Positions 34,970 through 43,994 of a DNA stretch of 64,000 nt are shown piece after piece. The translations under genes were made by a program, and so were the position numbers. The DNA is from an uncultured Bacteroidales bacterium (GTDB lineage: Bacteria; Bacteroidota; Bacteroidia; Bacteroidales; Bacteroidaceae): assembly GCA_902781515.1 (NCBI GenBank), contig CACZJU010000018.1, positions 1-64,000 on the forward strand, read 5' to 3'. The notes below the pieces were generated by a model. The model did no database searches, was not told the origin of the DNA, and saw nothing but the letters and a program-made list of their open reading frames with translations. Position 1 is the stretch's first letter; every line of letters begins with the position of its first letter.

Positions 34970-36745
34970 TTATTTCTCGTCACGTTGAATCCAGGCGAGG
35001 GTGTCGCCGCGGTGGACGAAGGAGGCGCGCTTGGCAGCTACCTCGACGAGACGACCGCCGATGGCTGCTGGAACGGGTACGAACTCGCCCCAAGGAGCCT
35101 GAACGTAGCAGAATACATCGCCGTCCTTGTACTTCTGACCGATGAAGGGTTCGAGACAGGGAACAGCCTCGCTGCCGCCCTGGAACTCGTAGAATACCTG
35201 TCCGTTGACGGGAGCAACGACAGCGTCGGCCTTTGCGTGCTTGAATGCTGCCAGCTCCTCGGGTGAGAGTGATGTGCCGAGCTTGGCATCCTTAGCCTTC
35301 TGCAGGTCGGCAAGGAAGTTCTTCTTTGCCTGTCCGCTCTTGAAGTTGCGGTACTGCTCTGGGTGCATTGCCAACTCGAAGAGCTCTTCGTCGTCCTTTC
35401 CGTAGTCCCAACCGTTCTCGTCCATCTCCTTGCGGAAGTCGTCGAGGGCATTGGGATAGAGGGTGTGAGGATCGGTATCGGTGAATTCCTTGCCCTTCTC
35501 CTTTGCCAGTTCTATGAGTTCTGGAGCGATGGGACCAGGAACCTTACCCGACTTACCCAGAATCATGCCCCACATGGAGTCGTCCATCATGACGAAGCGA
35601 CCCTTGCCCTGAGCCATAGTGAGGAGGTTCATGAGGGCGATGTTCTTGACATACTGGCTGAAGGGAGTTACCAATGGAGGATAGCCCACCATAGGCCATA
35701 CGTGCTCTACCTCGCTGAAGAGGGCTACGAGCATATCGTCGGTAGTCAGTTCTGCCTCGCCTTTCTGCTTGCGAATCATGTTGATGGCGCTCTGAATGCC
35801 ACCAAGGTCAGCCATCATGGAACCCATCATACCGCCTGGCAGACCGCAGCCGAGAAGAAGGCTGGTCATGTGTTTGTTGGCAGGGTTGATGAAGTAGCCC
35901 AGCCACTCGTCGATGAATTCCTGAGTGAGCGAACGGGCCTTCATGTAAGCCGACATATTGATTTCGGGCACGTCGAAGCCTTCGTTCTTCAGCATGGACT
36001 GAACCGAGATGATGTCTGGATGAACCTTACCCCAAGAGAGTGGCTCGATGGCTGTATCGATGATGTCGGCACCATTGTTGCAGACCTCCAGGATGCTTGC
36101 CATAGAAAGACCGGGACCTGAGTGACCGTGATACTGGATGATGACATCGGGATGATTCTTCTTAATCATGCCTGTGAGCTTGCCCAGCATTGCGGGCTGT
36201 CCGATGCCTGCCATATCCTTCAGACAGATTTCGGGAGCACCTGCCTCGATGAGCTGGTCGGCAATGGCACTGTAGTATTCAGCCGTGTGGATGGGGCTGT
36301 TGGTGATGCAGAGGGTAGCCTGTGGAATCATGCCGCCTTCCTTGGCATACTTGATGCTGGGGATGATGTTGCGAACGTCGTTGAGTCCGCAGAAGATGCG
36401 TGTGATGTCCGTTCCCTGCTTTTTCTTCACCTTGTACATGAGCTTGCGTACATCGTCGGGCACGGGATACATGCGCAGGGCGTTGAGACCGCGGTCGAGC
36501 ATGTGAGTCTTGATGCCAACTTCGTTGAAGGGCTTACAGAAGGCGCGAACTGCTTCGTTGGGATTCTCGCCTGCCAACAGGTTCACCTGCTCGAAGGCTC
36601 CACCGTTAGTTTCTACACGGTCGAAGCATCCCATCTCGATGATGACGGGTGCAATGCGTGCCAACTGGTCGGCGCGAGGCTGGAACTTACCGCTCGACTG
36701 CCACATGTCTCTATATACGAGACTAAACCTTACTTTCTTTTTCAT
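34970..36745 (-). CDS. Carboxyltransferase of the oxaloacetate decarboxylase alpha / transcarboxylase 5S type
   Basis: 591 residues. The TIM-barrel carboxyltransferase domain starts RFSLVYRDMWQSSG and contains EICLKDMAGIG (the lysine that is carbamylated in the family) and IIQYHGHSGPGL (metal-binding His pair). A conserved PYC/OADA domain follows (LLGCGLPGGMMGSM). The C-terminal VVAPVNGQVFYEF...GDTLAWIQR looks like a biotinyl domain, but the EAMKM biotinylation site is replaced by QAPWGEF, so no biotin can attach here and a separate carrier is expected. The start follows a TAACTTTG box; an upstream in-frame ATG would overlap menA. The exact substrate (oxaloacetate, methylmalonyl-CoA or pyruvate) is unresolved. 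Confidence 0.85.
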   Translation of the reverse strand: MKKKVRFSLVYRDMWQSSGKFQPRADQLARIAPVIIEMGCFDRVETNGGAFEQVNLLAGENPNEAVRAFCKPFNEVGIKTHMLDRGLNALRMYPVPDDVRKLMYKVKKKQGTDITRIFCGLNDVRNIIPSIKYAKEGGMIPQATLCITNSPIHTAEYYSAIADQLIEAGAPEICLKDMAGIGQPAMLGKLTGMIKKNHPDVIIQYHGHSGPGLSMASILEVCNNGADIIDTAIEPLSWGKVHPDIISVQSMLKNEGFDVPEINMSAYMKARSLTQEFIDEWLGYFINPANKHMTSLLLGCGLPGGMMGSMMADLGGIQSAINMIRKQKGEAELTTDDMLVALFSEVEHVWPMVGYPPLVTPFSQYVKNIALMNLLTMAQGKGRFVMMDDSMWGMILGKSGKVPGPIAPELIELAKEKGKEFTDTDPHTLYPNALDDFRKEMDENGWDYGKDDEELFELAMHPEQYRNFKSGQAKKNFLADLQKAKDAKLGTSLSPEELAAFKHAKADAVVAPVNGQVFYEFQGGSEAVPCLEPFIGQKYKDGDVFCYVQAPWGEFVPVPAAIGGRLVEVAAKRASFVHRGDTLAWIQRDEK

Positions 36746-36784
36746 ATCGTGTTCTATTTTTGTAATGCTTTTAATTTCAACGGG

Positions 36785-36792
36785 CAAAGTTA
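36785..36792 (-). promoter_or_regulatory. -7 box for the carboxyltransferase gene
   Basis: TAACTTTG on the minus strand lies 39 bp before the chosen ATG and decides against the longer upstream start. Confidence 0.55.
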
Positions 36793-36818
36793 CGAAAAAA
36801 CGAGTAAAAAGCCAAATG

Positions 36819-37691
36819 TCAGAAGTCAAATTTCGTATTCAGCAGCACACCTGCGGAGTACAGAAGGGCGAAGACGAGGATGGCGAGAGCCGTGCGGCCG
36901 AGTATTGCGTTGAGTGCCTTTCCCTCGTGGATTCGGCGCATATCGAGAGTGTTCAGAATGTGCAGAGGAAGGTAGAGTAGGGGCACTACGGTAGCATTCA
37001 GACACAGCCCTACAGCGGCGAAGCCAAGCATGAGGTAGAGCCATTCGGTAGCCCTACTGCCTATCAGCACCACCAATGTGCGCTTCGAGGCTCGCTGGTC
37101 GGTTTCGCGGTCGCGGTAGTTGTTGACGAGCAGCAAGCAGTCCGTCACCAGTCCCATTGCCACAGAAGCCAGCACGATATTGCGTGTGAGAGTTTCTGTC
37201 TGCAGGTAGTAGGTGGCACAAACCGGCACGAGTCCGAAGAAGAGGAGCACCAGCAAATCGCCAAGGGCAATGCGCGAGAGCGATGTGGTGTAGAGGAAGC
37301 AGCAGAGCACGCAGGCAATGCCCACGATTATCATCTGCCAGCCGCCCCATATCACGAGGGGAAGACCTGTGATGCAGGAGAGAATGGTGACGAGTGTGAT
37401 GCCCTTGACCATTGCCTTCGGCGTAATCCAACCTTGGGCACAGGCACGTTCCGGTCCCAGTCGGTCCTCGCGGTCGGTTCCGTTACGGAAGTCGAGGTAG
37501 TCGTTCACAAGGTTTGCGTCAACCTGCATCAGCAAGGCAAAGAGCAGGCACAGCAAAGCCGGTTGCCAAAGGAAAAAGCCATCAGCCAGAGCTGCCGACA
37601 GAGCAACAATAACGGGAGCCATTGCCCCCGTCAGTGTCTTTGGTCGCGAAGCCAGAAACCAGGCTTTCAGTCCGTTACTCTTCACTGTCAT
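36819..37691 (-). CDS. menA: 1,4-dihydroxy-2-naphthoate polyprenyltransferase
   Basis: UbiA-family membrane enzyme that attaches the isoprenoid tail in menaquinone synthesis. The first Asp-rich motif is NLVNDYLDFRNGTDREDR and the second is NNYRDRETDQRASKRTL; about eight or nine membrane segments surround them. The opening KAWFLASRPKTLTGAMAPV is typical of MenA. Length 290 is standard. It overlaps the end of the small periplasmic protein gene by 17 bp. Confidence 0.95.
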   Translation of the reverse strand: MTVKSNGLKAWFLASRPKTLTGAMAPVIVALSAALADGFFLWQPALLCLLFALLMQVDANLVNDYLDFRNGTDREDRLGPERACAQGWITPKAMVKGITLVTILSCITGLPLVIWGGWQMIIVGIACVLCCFLYTTSLSRIALGDLLVLLFFGLVPVCATYYLQTETLTRNIVLASVAMGLVTDCLLLVNNYRDRETDQRASKRTLVVLIGSRATEWLYLMLGFAAVGLCLNATVVPLLYLPLHILNTLDMRRIHEGKALNAILGRTALAILVFALLYSAGVLLNTKFDF

Positions 37692-38121
37692 CTTTCGGTT
37701 CGCCTAACATCTTGCTCTTGCTGTCGTTGAGCAAGCTGAAACAGAGATACACCTTCTTGACGGGTAGCACGGTCTTGAACTTCGTCTCGTACTGACGCTT
37801 TACAGCCAGTTCCTTCTCGTCGGCCTGCCATTTCATGTTCAGCAGGGCCTGTGCCTGTTTTTCGGTGAGCGTACCTGTCTTGATGCTGTTCTTCAGCTTC
37901 GTCTTGGCATCGTCGTACTCCTTGTTTGCAGCCTTCTTGTCTGCCAGATAAGCCTCTAATATGGGCTTCAGCTTTGCCTGAACATCGCGCTTCACTCCGA
38001 TGTTGTACAGCACGTAGTTGACCTTCAGGTCCGACTTCCTTACTTTCTGAGCATAACTGCTGTTGCTTACGCACATAATCATTGCCACGAGGCAAAGCAT
38101 AACGATTCTCATTCTTTTCAT
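37675..38121 (-). CDS. Small periplasmic protein of unknown function
   Basis: 148 residues. A signal peptide (about 1-25, ending SSYAQ) is followed by a charged helical region (AKLKPILEAYLADKKAANKEYDDAKTKLKNSI) and a Lys-rich end. The LTEKQAQALLNMKWQADEKELAVKRQYETKF stretch recalls LTxxQ-type Spy/CpxP proteins, but the match is weak. It is cotranscribed with menA (overlap). An upstream in-frame ATG would add 14 residues before the signal peptide and is not preferred. Confidence 0.75.
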   Translation of the reverse strand: MKRMRIVMLCLVAMIMCVSNSSYAQKVRKSDLKVNYVLYNIGVKRDVQAKLKPILEAYLADKKAANKEYDDAKTKLKNSIKTGTLTEKQAQALLNMKWQADEKELAVKRQYETKFKTVLPVKKVYLCFSLLNDSKSKMLGEPKDDSEE

Positions 38122-38160
38122 AATAAATAATATGTATATTAATCCGTGAAAATATCTGTG

Positions 38161-38168
38161 CAAATGTA
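38161..38168 (-). promoter_or_regulatory. -7 box for the periplasmic protein-menA pair
   Basis: TACATTTG on the minus strand lies 39 bp before the ATG at 38121. Confidence 0.5.
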
Positions 38169-38220
38169 GATAATGTTTCCAATACCTGCAAATTTTGTGG
38201 CTTAATTAAACATTTTTATA

Positions 38221-38228
38221 TATATTTG
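38221..38228 (+). promoter_or_regulatory. -7 box for dnaB
   Basis: TATATTTG lies 19 bp before the dnaB ATG, divergent from the menA-side promoter. Confidence 0.6.
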
Positions 38229-38247
38229 CAGTCCAAATTCATTCGAT

Positions 38248-39840
38248 ATGCCAACAAATAGTCAGAATAGCGGGCGACAGAAGAAGCCTGCCCAACGTAA
38301 AGTGGTTGAGGTGCCACAGACCGATGCCTTTGGTAACAAACAGCCGCAGCAGCTCGATTTCGAGCAGGCCGTTCTCGGAGCTCTGCTCTTGGAACAGGAG
38401 TCGTACGAACAGGTGTCGAACCTGCTGACTCCCGAGTCGTTCTACGACCATCGCCATCAGATAATCTACAAGGCCATACAGTCGTTGCAGATTGAGCAGC
38501 GTCCTGTGGATGTGGTAACTGTGCCACAGTATCTGGAGTCGCAGGGCGAGCTGGAGGAGGCTGGCGGCCTGATGTACATAGCCCAACTGACACAGAACGT
38601 CATCACCAGCGCCCATATCGAGTATCAGGCACAAATCATCAACCAGAAGTATCAGGCCCGCAAGCTCATACGCTTTGCGAGCAAGGTCTTGGGCGATGCT
38701 TTTGACCCAACTAAGGACGTTGCAGAACTGATGCAGGAAACAGAGGCCGACCTCTTCAGCATATCGCAGCAGACACAGCGCACTTCGTACACACAAATCG
38801 ACCCAGTCATAGACCAGGCGATGCAGAAACTGCGCGAAACGATGGCTCGCACCGATGGACTTTCCGGCATATCCACAGGCTATGAGAAACTGGACAAAGC
38901 CACCAACGGATGGCAGCCCTCCGACCTCGTCATCATCGCTGCCCGTCCTGCTATGGGTAAGACGGCATTCATCCTCTCCATGATGAAGCGAATGGCAGTG
39001 GATATGCGCATTCCAGTTGCTATGTTCTCGCTTGAAATGGCTAACGTGCAGCTCGTTAACCGACTGATTGTCAACGTGTGTGACATACCTGGTGAGAAAC
39101 TGAAGAGCGGACAACTCTCCGACCCAGAACTGGCACAGCTCGACGGACGACTCAACCAACTCATTGGTGCTCCCATCTACGTTGACGATACGGCTGCGCT
39201 CAACATCTTCGAACTGCGCACCAAGGCACGCCGACTCGTTCGCGAACACGGCGTGAAGATGATACTAATCGACTACCTGCAGTTGATGAACGCATCAGGA
39301 ATGAGTTTCGGAAGCCGACAGGAAGAAGTTTCCACCATCAGCCGTAACCTCAAAGGATTGGCAAAGGAACTCAACATCCCTATCATCGCCCTTTCGCAGC
39401 TCAACCGTGGACTCGAAAACCGCGAGGGTAACGACGGAAAGCGTCCGCAGCTCAGCGACCTTCGTGAATCGGGAGCCATCGAGCAGGATGCCGATATGGT
39501 TTGCTTCATCCACCGTCCTGAGTACTACAAGATTTACCAAATCGACGGTGAGGATATGACGGGTAAGGCCGAGTTCATCATCGCCAAGCATCGTAACGGT
39601 GCTACGGGCATCATCAAGTTCAAGTTCAAACACCAGTTTGCACGCTTCGAGGACTACGATGATAACAGTCCTGCTCCGATGCCCAATGAACAGTATCCAG
39701 GCACTTCTACAAGGTCGTCGCAACTGACTGGCGAGGAGGCTGCCAGCATTGCCAATATGGCTCTCAACATGCCTGAGACGGACACTACATCGTCGCCTTT
39801 CGGTCCTTCTGACCCACTCGACGACCGTCCTCCATTTTAA
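38248..39840 (+). CDS. dnaB: Replicative DNA helicase
   Basis: Hexameric 5'-3' helicase of the replication fork. The N-terminal primase-binding domain (DFEQAVLGALLLEQESYEQVSNLL) is followed by a linker and a RecA-like core: VIIAARPAMGKTAFILSM (Walker A), VAMFSLEMANVQLVNRL, MILIDYLQLM (Walker B), LSQLNRGLENR and IEQDADMVCFIHRPEYY. Length 530 is normal for Bacteroidetes. No intein or insertion is seen. The C-terminal tail is Ser/Pro-rich. Confidence 0.97.
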   Translation: MPTNSQNSGRQKKPAQRKVVEVPQTDAFGNKQPQQLDFEQAVLGALLLEQESYEQVSNLLTPESFYDHRHQIIYKAIQSLQIEQRPVDVVTVPQYLESQGELEEAGGLMYIAQLTQNVITSAHIEYQAQIINQKYQARKLIRFASKVLGDAFDPTKDVAELMQETEADLFSISQQTQRTSYTQIDPVIDQAMQKLRETMARTDGLSGISTGYEKLDKATNGWQPSDLVIIAARPAMGKTAFILSMMKRMAVDMRIPVAMFSLEMANVQLVNRLIVNVCDIPGEKLKSGQLSDPELAQLDGRLNQLIGAPIYVDDTAALNIFELRTKARRLVREHGVKMILIDYLQLMNASGMSFGSRQEEVSTISRNLKGLAKELNIPIIALSQLNRGLENREGNDGKRPQLSDLRESGAIEQDADMVCFIHRPEYYKIYQIDGEDMTGKAEFIIAKHRNGATGIIKFKFKHQFARFEDYDDNSPAPMPNEQYPGTSTRSSQLTGEEAASIANMALNMPETDTTSSPFGPSDPLDDRPPF

Positions 39841-39913
39841 TTAATTCATTAATTAATTGACAATGGATAATTGATAATTGATAATTGATAATGGACATTT
39901 GACATATTTTTTG

Positions 39914-39921
39914 TATCTTTG
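39914..39921 (+). promoter_or_regulatory. -7 box for pheT
   Basis: TATCTTTG lies 29 bp before the pheT ATG. Upstream is an AT-rich spacer repeat (GATAATTGATAATTGATAAT). Confidence 0.6.
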
Positions 39922-39950
39922 CGCCCGAAATTTAAAAACATAGTAGAATT

Positions 39951-42467
39951 ATGAATATATCTTATAAATGGCTCCGCGAGTATGTTGACTTCGACATGAC
40001 TGCCCAAGAGGTTGCAGCAGCACTGACAAGTGTAGGACTGGAAGTTGACGGAGTGGAGGAGGTGCAGAGCATCCGAGGCGGACTGCAAGGCATCGTTATC
40101 GGCGAGGTGCTGACATGTGAGCCCCATCCCAATAGCGACCACATGCACGTATGCACCGTCAATCTCGGACAGGCTGAGCCAGAACAGATTGTCTGCGGTG
40201 CTCCAAACGTTGCTGCCGGACAGAAGGTTGTAGTTGCGACATTGGGTACAAAACTGTACGACGGCGACCAGGAGTTCACGATAAAGAAGAGCAAGCTGCG
40301 CGGCATTGAGTCGAATGGAATGATTTGTGCCGAGGACGAGATTGGTATCGGTACCAGTCACGACGGCATTATCGTGCTGCCTGCCGACGCTGTGCCTGGA
40401 ACACCCGCTGCCGAATACTATCATCTGGAGAGTGACTTCCTGATTGAGGTTGATATTACTCCTAACCGTTCGGATGCTGCCAGTCACTATGGCGTGGCTC
40501 GCGACCTCTATGCATGGCTTCTTGCCAACGGTAAGCAGACAAGTCTGCATCGTCCTTCGGTTGACGCATTCAAGGTTGACAACCACGACCTGCCCGTGAA
40601 GGTGACAGTGGAGGCTTCGGAGGCTTGTCCCCGATATGCTGCCCTGTCGCTGAAGAACTGCGAGGTGAAGGAAAGTCCAGAATGGCTGAAGACACGACTG
40701 ACAACAATCGGTCTTCGTCCTATCAACAATATCGTGGACATCACCAACTACATCATGATGGCATACGGTCAGCCCCTGCATTGCTTCGATGCTGATATGG
40801 TGAAGGACCATCACATCATCGTGAAGACTATGCCCGAGGGCACACCTTTTGTAACACTCGACGGTGAGGAACATAAGCTCAGCGAGCGCGACCTCGCAAT
40901 CTGCAACAGCGAGGAGCCTATGTGCATAGCCGGTGTGTTTGGTGGAAAGGGTAGCGGTACATACGAGACAACAAAGAACGTGGTGCTGGAAAGCGCATAC
41001 TTCAATCCCACATGGATTCGTAAGTCGGCTCGTCGTCACGGACTTTCGACAGACGCCTCGTTCCGCTTCGAGCGCGGTATTGACCCAAATGGCACCATCT
41101 ACGCTCTGAAGCAGGCTGCACTGATGGCAAAGGAACTTGCCGGAGCCGAAATCAGTATGGACATTGTGGATGTCAAATGTGAAAAGTCAGATGTATTTGA
41201 GGATGCTATTGTTGACCTGAAGTTCGACTATGTGAACTCGCTCATAGGTAAGGACATTCCACAGGAGACGGTGAAGAGCATAGTAGAGAGCCTGGAGATG
41301 AAGGTGCTGGAGGAGACGAAGGAAGGCTTGAAGTTGCAAGTGCCTGCTTATCGTGTCGATGTTCAGCGTCCCTGTGATGTTGTGGAAGACATCCTGAGAA
41401 TATACGGATATAATAATGTAGAGATTCCTACTGCTGTGAAGAGCTGTACTGCTGTGAAGGGCGATGTGGACAAAAGCCACAAGCTGCAGAACATCGTCGG
41501 CGAACAGTTGGTAGGTGCAGGCTTCCGCGAGATTCTGAACAACTCGTTGCAGCGTGGAGCCTACTATGAGGGCTTGGAAAGCTTCAAGGCAGAGAACTGC
41601 GTAAGACTGATGAATCCCTTGAGTCAGGACCTCAACGTGCTGCGTCAGACACTGCTGTTCGGAGGTTTGGAATCGATAGCACGCAATATCTCACATCGCA
41701 ACAGTGACCTTAGTTTCTTCGAGTTCGGTAACTGCTACTACTTCCATGCAGAACGCCGCTGTCAGGACATCATCCCTGGTGTCAGCAGCAGTCGTGACCC
41801 AGAGGTCATTAAGCATGTGCTGGATGCATACAAGGAGGACTATCACCTCGGTCTTTGGCAAACCGGCAAGCGCGTTGTTGGTAGTTGGGCACATGCCGAC
41901 GAGGATGTTACGGTGTATGAGTTGAAAGCTAATGTAGTGAATATCTTCACACGTTTGGGTGTTCCTTTCGGTTCTCTTGTCTTCGCTAATGGTGAGAGTG
42001 ACCTCTTCGATAAGAGCCTTGAGATTCGCAATCGTGGTGGAAAGGTGCTGGCACAACTGGGTGTGGTTAGTCTGAAGCTGCAGAAGATGTTCGGAATAGA
42101 ACAACCAGTGTTCTTCGCCGACCTTAACTGGCAGGCTCTCATGAAGGCTATCCGCAATCAGAAGCTCACAGCCACCGACCTGCCTAAGTATCCTGCTGTA
42201 AGTCGTGACCTCGCGCTGTTGATTGACAAGAGCGTAGAGTTCGGACAGATTGAGAGCATCGCATACCAGACAGAGAAGAAACTGCTGAAGGAAGTGCGCC
42301 TGTTCGATGTCTATGAAGGCAAGAACCTGCCTGAAGGTAAGAAGTCGTATGCAGTCAACTTCATACTTCAGGATGAGACAAAGACTATGGGCGACAAGCA
42401 AATCGACGCCATCATGCAAAAACTCATCCAGAATCTCACTAAGCAACTCAACGCCGAACTGCGTTAA
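39951..42467 (+). CDS. pheT: Phenylalanyl-tRNA synthetase beta subunit
   Basis: Beta subunit of the alpha2-beta2 synthetase. The N-terminal MNISYKWLREYVDFD leads to the tRNA-binding EMAP/TRBD domain (GIVIGEVLTCEPHPNSDHMHVCTVNLG), the B3/B4 editing domain (PRYAALSLKNCEV; FVTLDGEEHKLSERDL), B5 (RVDVQRPCDVVEDILRIYGYNNV), the core catalytic-like domain and a C-terminal anticodon-binding FDXACB domain (YPAVSRDLALLIDKSVEFGQI). Length 838. pheS is not in this window, so the two subunit genes are unlinked here. Confidence 0.97.
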   Translation: MNISYKWLREYVDFDMTAQEVAAALTSVGLEVDGVEEVQSIRGGLQGIVIGEVLTCEPHPNSDHMHVCTVNLGQAEPEQIVCGAPNVAAGQKVVVATLGTKLYDGDQEFTIKKSKLRGIESNGMICAEDEIGIGTSHDGIIVLPADAVPGTPAAEYYHLESDFLIEVDITPNRSDAASHYGVARDLYAWLLANGKQTSLHRPSVDAFKVDNHDLPVKVTVEASEACPRYAALSLKNCEVKESPEWLKTRLTTIGLRPINNIVDITNYIMMAYGQPLHCFDADMVKDHHIIVKTMPEGTPFVTLDGEEHKLSERDLAICNSEEPMCIAGVFGGKGSGTYETTKNVVLESAYFNPTWIRKSARRHGLSTDASFRFERGIDPNGTIYALKQAALMAKELAGAEISMDIVDVKCEKSDVFEDAIVDLKFDYVNSLIGKDIPQETVKSIVESLEMKVLEETKEGLKLQVPAYRVDVQRPCDVVEDILRIYGYNNVEIPTAVKSCTAVKGDVDKSHKLQNIVGEQLVGAGFREILNNSLQRGAYYEGLESFKAENCVRLMNPLSQDLNVLRQTLLFGGLESIARNISHRNSDLSFFEFGNCYYFHAERRCQDIIPGVSSSRDPEVIKHVLDAYKEDYHLGLWQTGKRVVGSWAHADEDVTVYELKANVVNIFTRLGVPFGSLVFANGESDLFDKSLEIRNRGGKVLAQLGVVSLKLQKMFGIEQPVFFADLNWQALMKAIRNQKLTATDLPKYPAVSRDLALLIDKSVEFGQIESIAYQTEKKLLKEVRLFDVYEGKNLPEGKKSYAVNFILQDETKTMGDKQIDAIMQKLIQNLTKQLNAELR

Positions 42468-42506
42468 TTATCAATTATCAATTGTCAATTATCAATTTTA
42501 TTAAAT

Positions 42507-43247
42507 ATGGGAAGAGCATTTGAATATCGTAAAGCTACGAAACTGAAGCGCTGGGGCCATATGGCCAAGACATTTACCCGTCTGGGTAAGCAGATTGCCA
42601 TTGCCGTGAAGGCTGGCGGTCCAGAGCCTGAGAACAACCCAGCATTGCGCAGTGTTATCGCTGTCTGCAAGCGCGAGAACATGCCGAAAGACAATATCGA
42701 GCGTGCCATCAAGAACGCAATGGGTAAAGACCAGAGCGACTACAAGAGTGTGACATACGAAGGATACGGTCCTCACGGTGTTGCAATCTTTGTTGACACA
42801 CTTACTGACAATACTACACGTACTGTGGCTGACGTGCGTAGCGTCTTCAACAAGTTCAGTGGCAACATGGGTACCACAGGTTCACTGTCGTTCCTTTTCG
42901 ACCATAAGTGCGTATTTACCTTCAAGAAGAAGGCCGATATGGATATGGACGACTTCATTCTGGAAATGATTGACTACGGAGTGGATGAGGACTTCGATGA
43001 GGAGTTCGACGAGGACAAGAATGAAACCACCATTACCATTTACGGTGAGCCCACAAGCTACAATGAGATTCAGAAGAAGCTTGAGGCTGACGGCTTCGAG
43101 GACGTTGGTGGTGAGTTCACATACATCCCCAACGATCTGAAGGAGGTTACTCCTGAGCAGCGTGAGACCATCAACAAGATGGTGGAACGTATGGAGGAGT
43201 TTGACGACGTGCAGACCGTCTACACCAACATGAAGCCTGAAGAATAG
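42507..43247 (+). CDS. YebC/PmpR family DNA-binding protein
   Basis: 246 residues. The opening MGRAFEYRKATKLKRWGHMA, NPALRSVIAVCKRENMPKDNIERAIKNA and YEGYGPHGVAIFVDTLTDNTTRT are diagnostic of the YebC/PmpR (TACO1-like) family. Members have been described as transcription regulators, and more recently as translation factors that help ribosomes through proline stretches. The middle is unusually acidic (DEDFDEEFDEDKNE). Spaced 39 bp from pheT by an AT-rich repeat. Confidence 0.94.
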   Translation: MGRAFEYRKATKLKRWGHMAKTFTRLGKQIAIAVKAGGPEPENNPALRSVIAVCKRENMPKDNIERAIKNAMGKDQSDYKSVTYEGYGPHGVAIFVDTLTDNTTRTVADVRSVFNKFSGNMGTTGSLSFLFDHKCVFTFKKKADMDMDDFILEMIDYGVDEDFDEEFDEDKNETTITIYGEPTSYNEIQKKLEADGFEDVGGEFTYIPNDLKEVTPEQRETINKMVERMEEFDDVQTVYTNMKPEE

Positions 43248-43266
43248 GGTTCGTATTTGAGCTAAA

Positions 43267-43971
43267 ATGGGCTCGTCCAGCTTCCGATTTAAGCAGTTCG
43301 AAGTGTGGCACGACCGTTGTGCACAACGTGTCGGCACAGATGGGGTGCTTTTGGGATCTTGGGCAAAGGTGGAAGGTCGCTGCCACATTCTCGATATCGG
43401 AACAGGGACAGGTCTCATAGCCCTTATGGCTGCTCAGCGTGAGCTAAAGGCTCATGTGGTTGGAGTGGAGATTGACCCAGAGGCTGCTTTACAGGCCCGT
43501 GAGAATGTATCGCGTAGTCCTTTCGCTGAAAGAGTAGAAATAGTGCAGTCAGATGTCAGGGAGTATAGTGCTCCGCAGGCATTCGACTGCATTCTATGTA
43601 ATCCTCCGTTCTTCACCGAGGACACTCTGCCGCCCGATGCTCAGCGTGCTATGGCTCGTAATGTTGCATTGCTGGGTTTCGAAGAACTCATAGTATCGCT
43701 CGACCGATTGCTTTACTATCGCGGTACGTTTAACGTTATATTGCCTGCGACAGAGGTTGATGCATTCGTAAGTCTGTGCTTCAACAACGGATTGAAGAAC
43801 ACGAGGCGTTGTTGGGTGAGGACAGTCGTAGGGAAACAGCCAAAGCGATGTCTGCTGGAATTCTCACGAGAGGGCACTATCTTCAGCGAAAGTGAAGAAC
43901 TGGTGCTTCAAGAACGGGATGGTACTCGCACTTCAGCTTATCAGGAACTGGCGAGGGATTTTTATCTGTAA
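43267..43971 (+). CDS. trmN6: tRNA1(Val) (adenine-37-N6)-methyltransferase (TrmN6/YfiC)
   Basis: SAM-dependent methyltransferase of 234 residues that makes m6A37 in tRNA-Val. The family opening FRFKQFEVWHDRCAQRVGTDGVLLGSW is followed by HILDIGTGTGLIALMAAQR (SAM motif I) and CILCNPPFF (the N-P-P-F motif of N6-adenine methyltransferases). It lies 19 bp after the YebC gene. The assignment within the TrmN6 group is by the strong N-terminal signature. Confidence 0.92.
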   Translation: MGSSSFRFKQFEVWHDRCAQRVGTDGVLLGSWAKVEGRCHILDIGTGTGLIALMAAQRELKAHVVGVEIDPEAALQARENVSRSPFAERVEIVQSDVREYSAPQAFDCILCNPPFFTEDTLPPDAQRAMARNVALLGFEELIVSLDRLLYYRGTFNVILPATEVDAFVSLCFNNGLKNTRRCWVRTVVGKQPKRCLLEFSREGTIFSESEELVLQERDGTRTSAYQELARDFYL

Positions 43972-43994
43972 ACTGACGCAAACCTTATTGTCTG

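Noticed and set aside
34853-35266. Plus-strand frame antisense to the carboxyltransferase and antitoxin
   Set aside because: No family motif. The minus-strand gene has clear catalytic motifs.
36746-36829. Extended start for the carboxyltransferase
   Set aside because: It would overlap menA and cross the TAACTTTG box. The family N-terminus begins at the later ATG.
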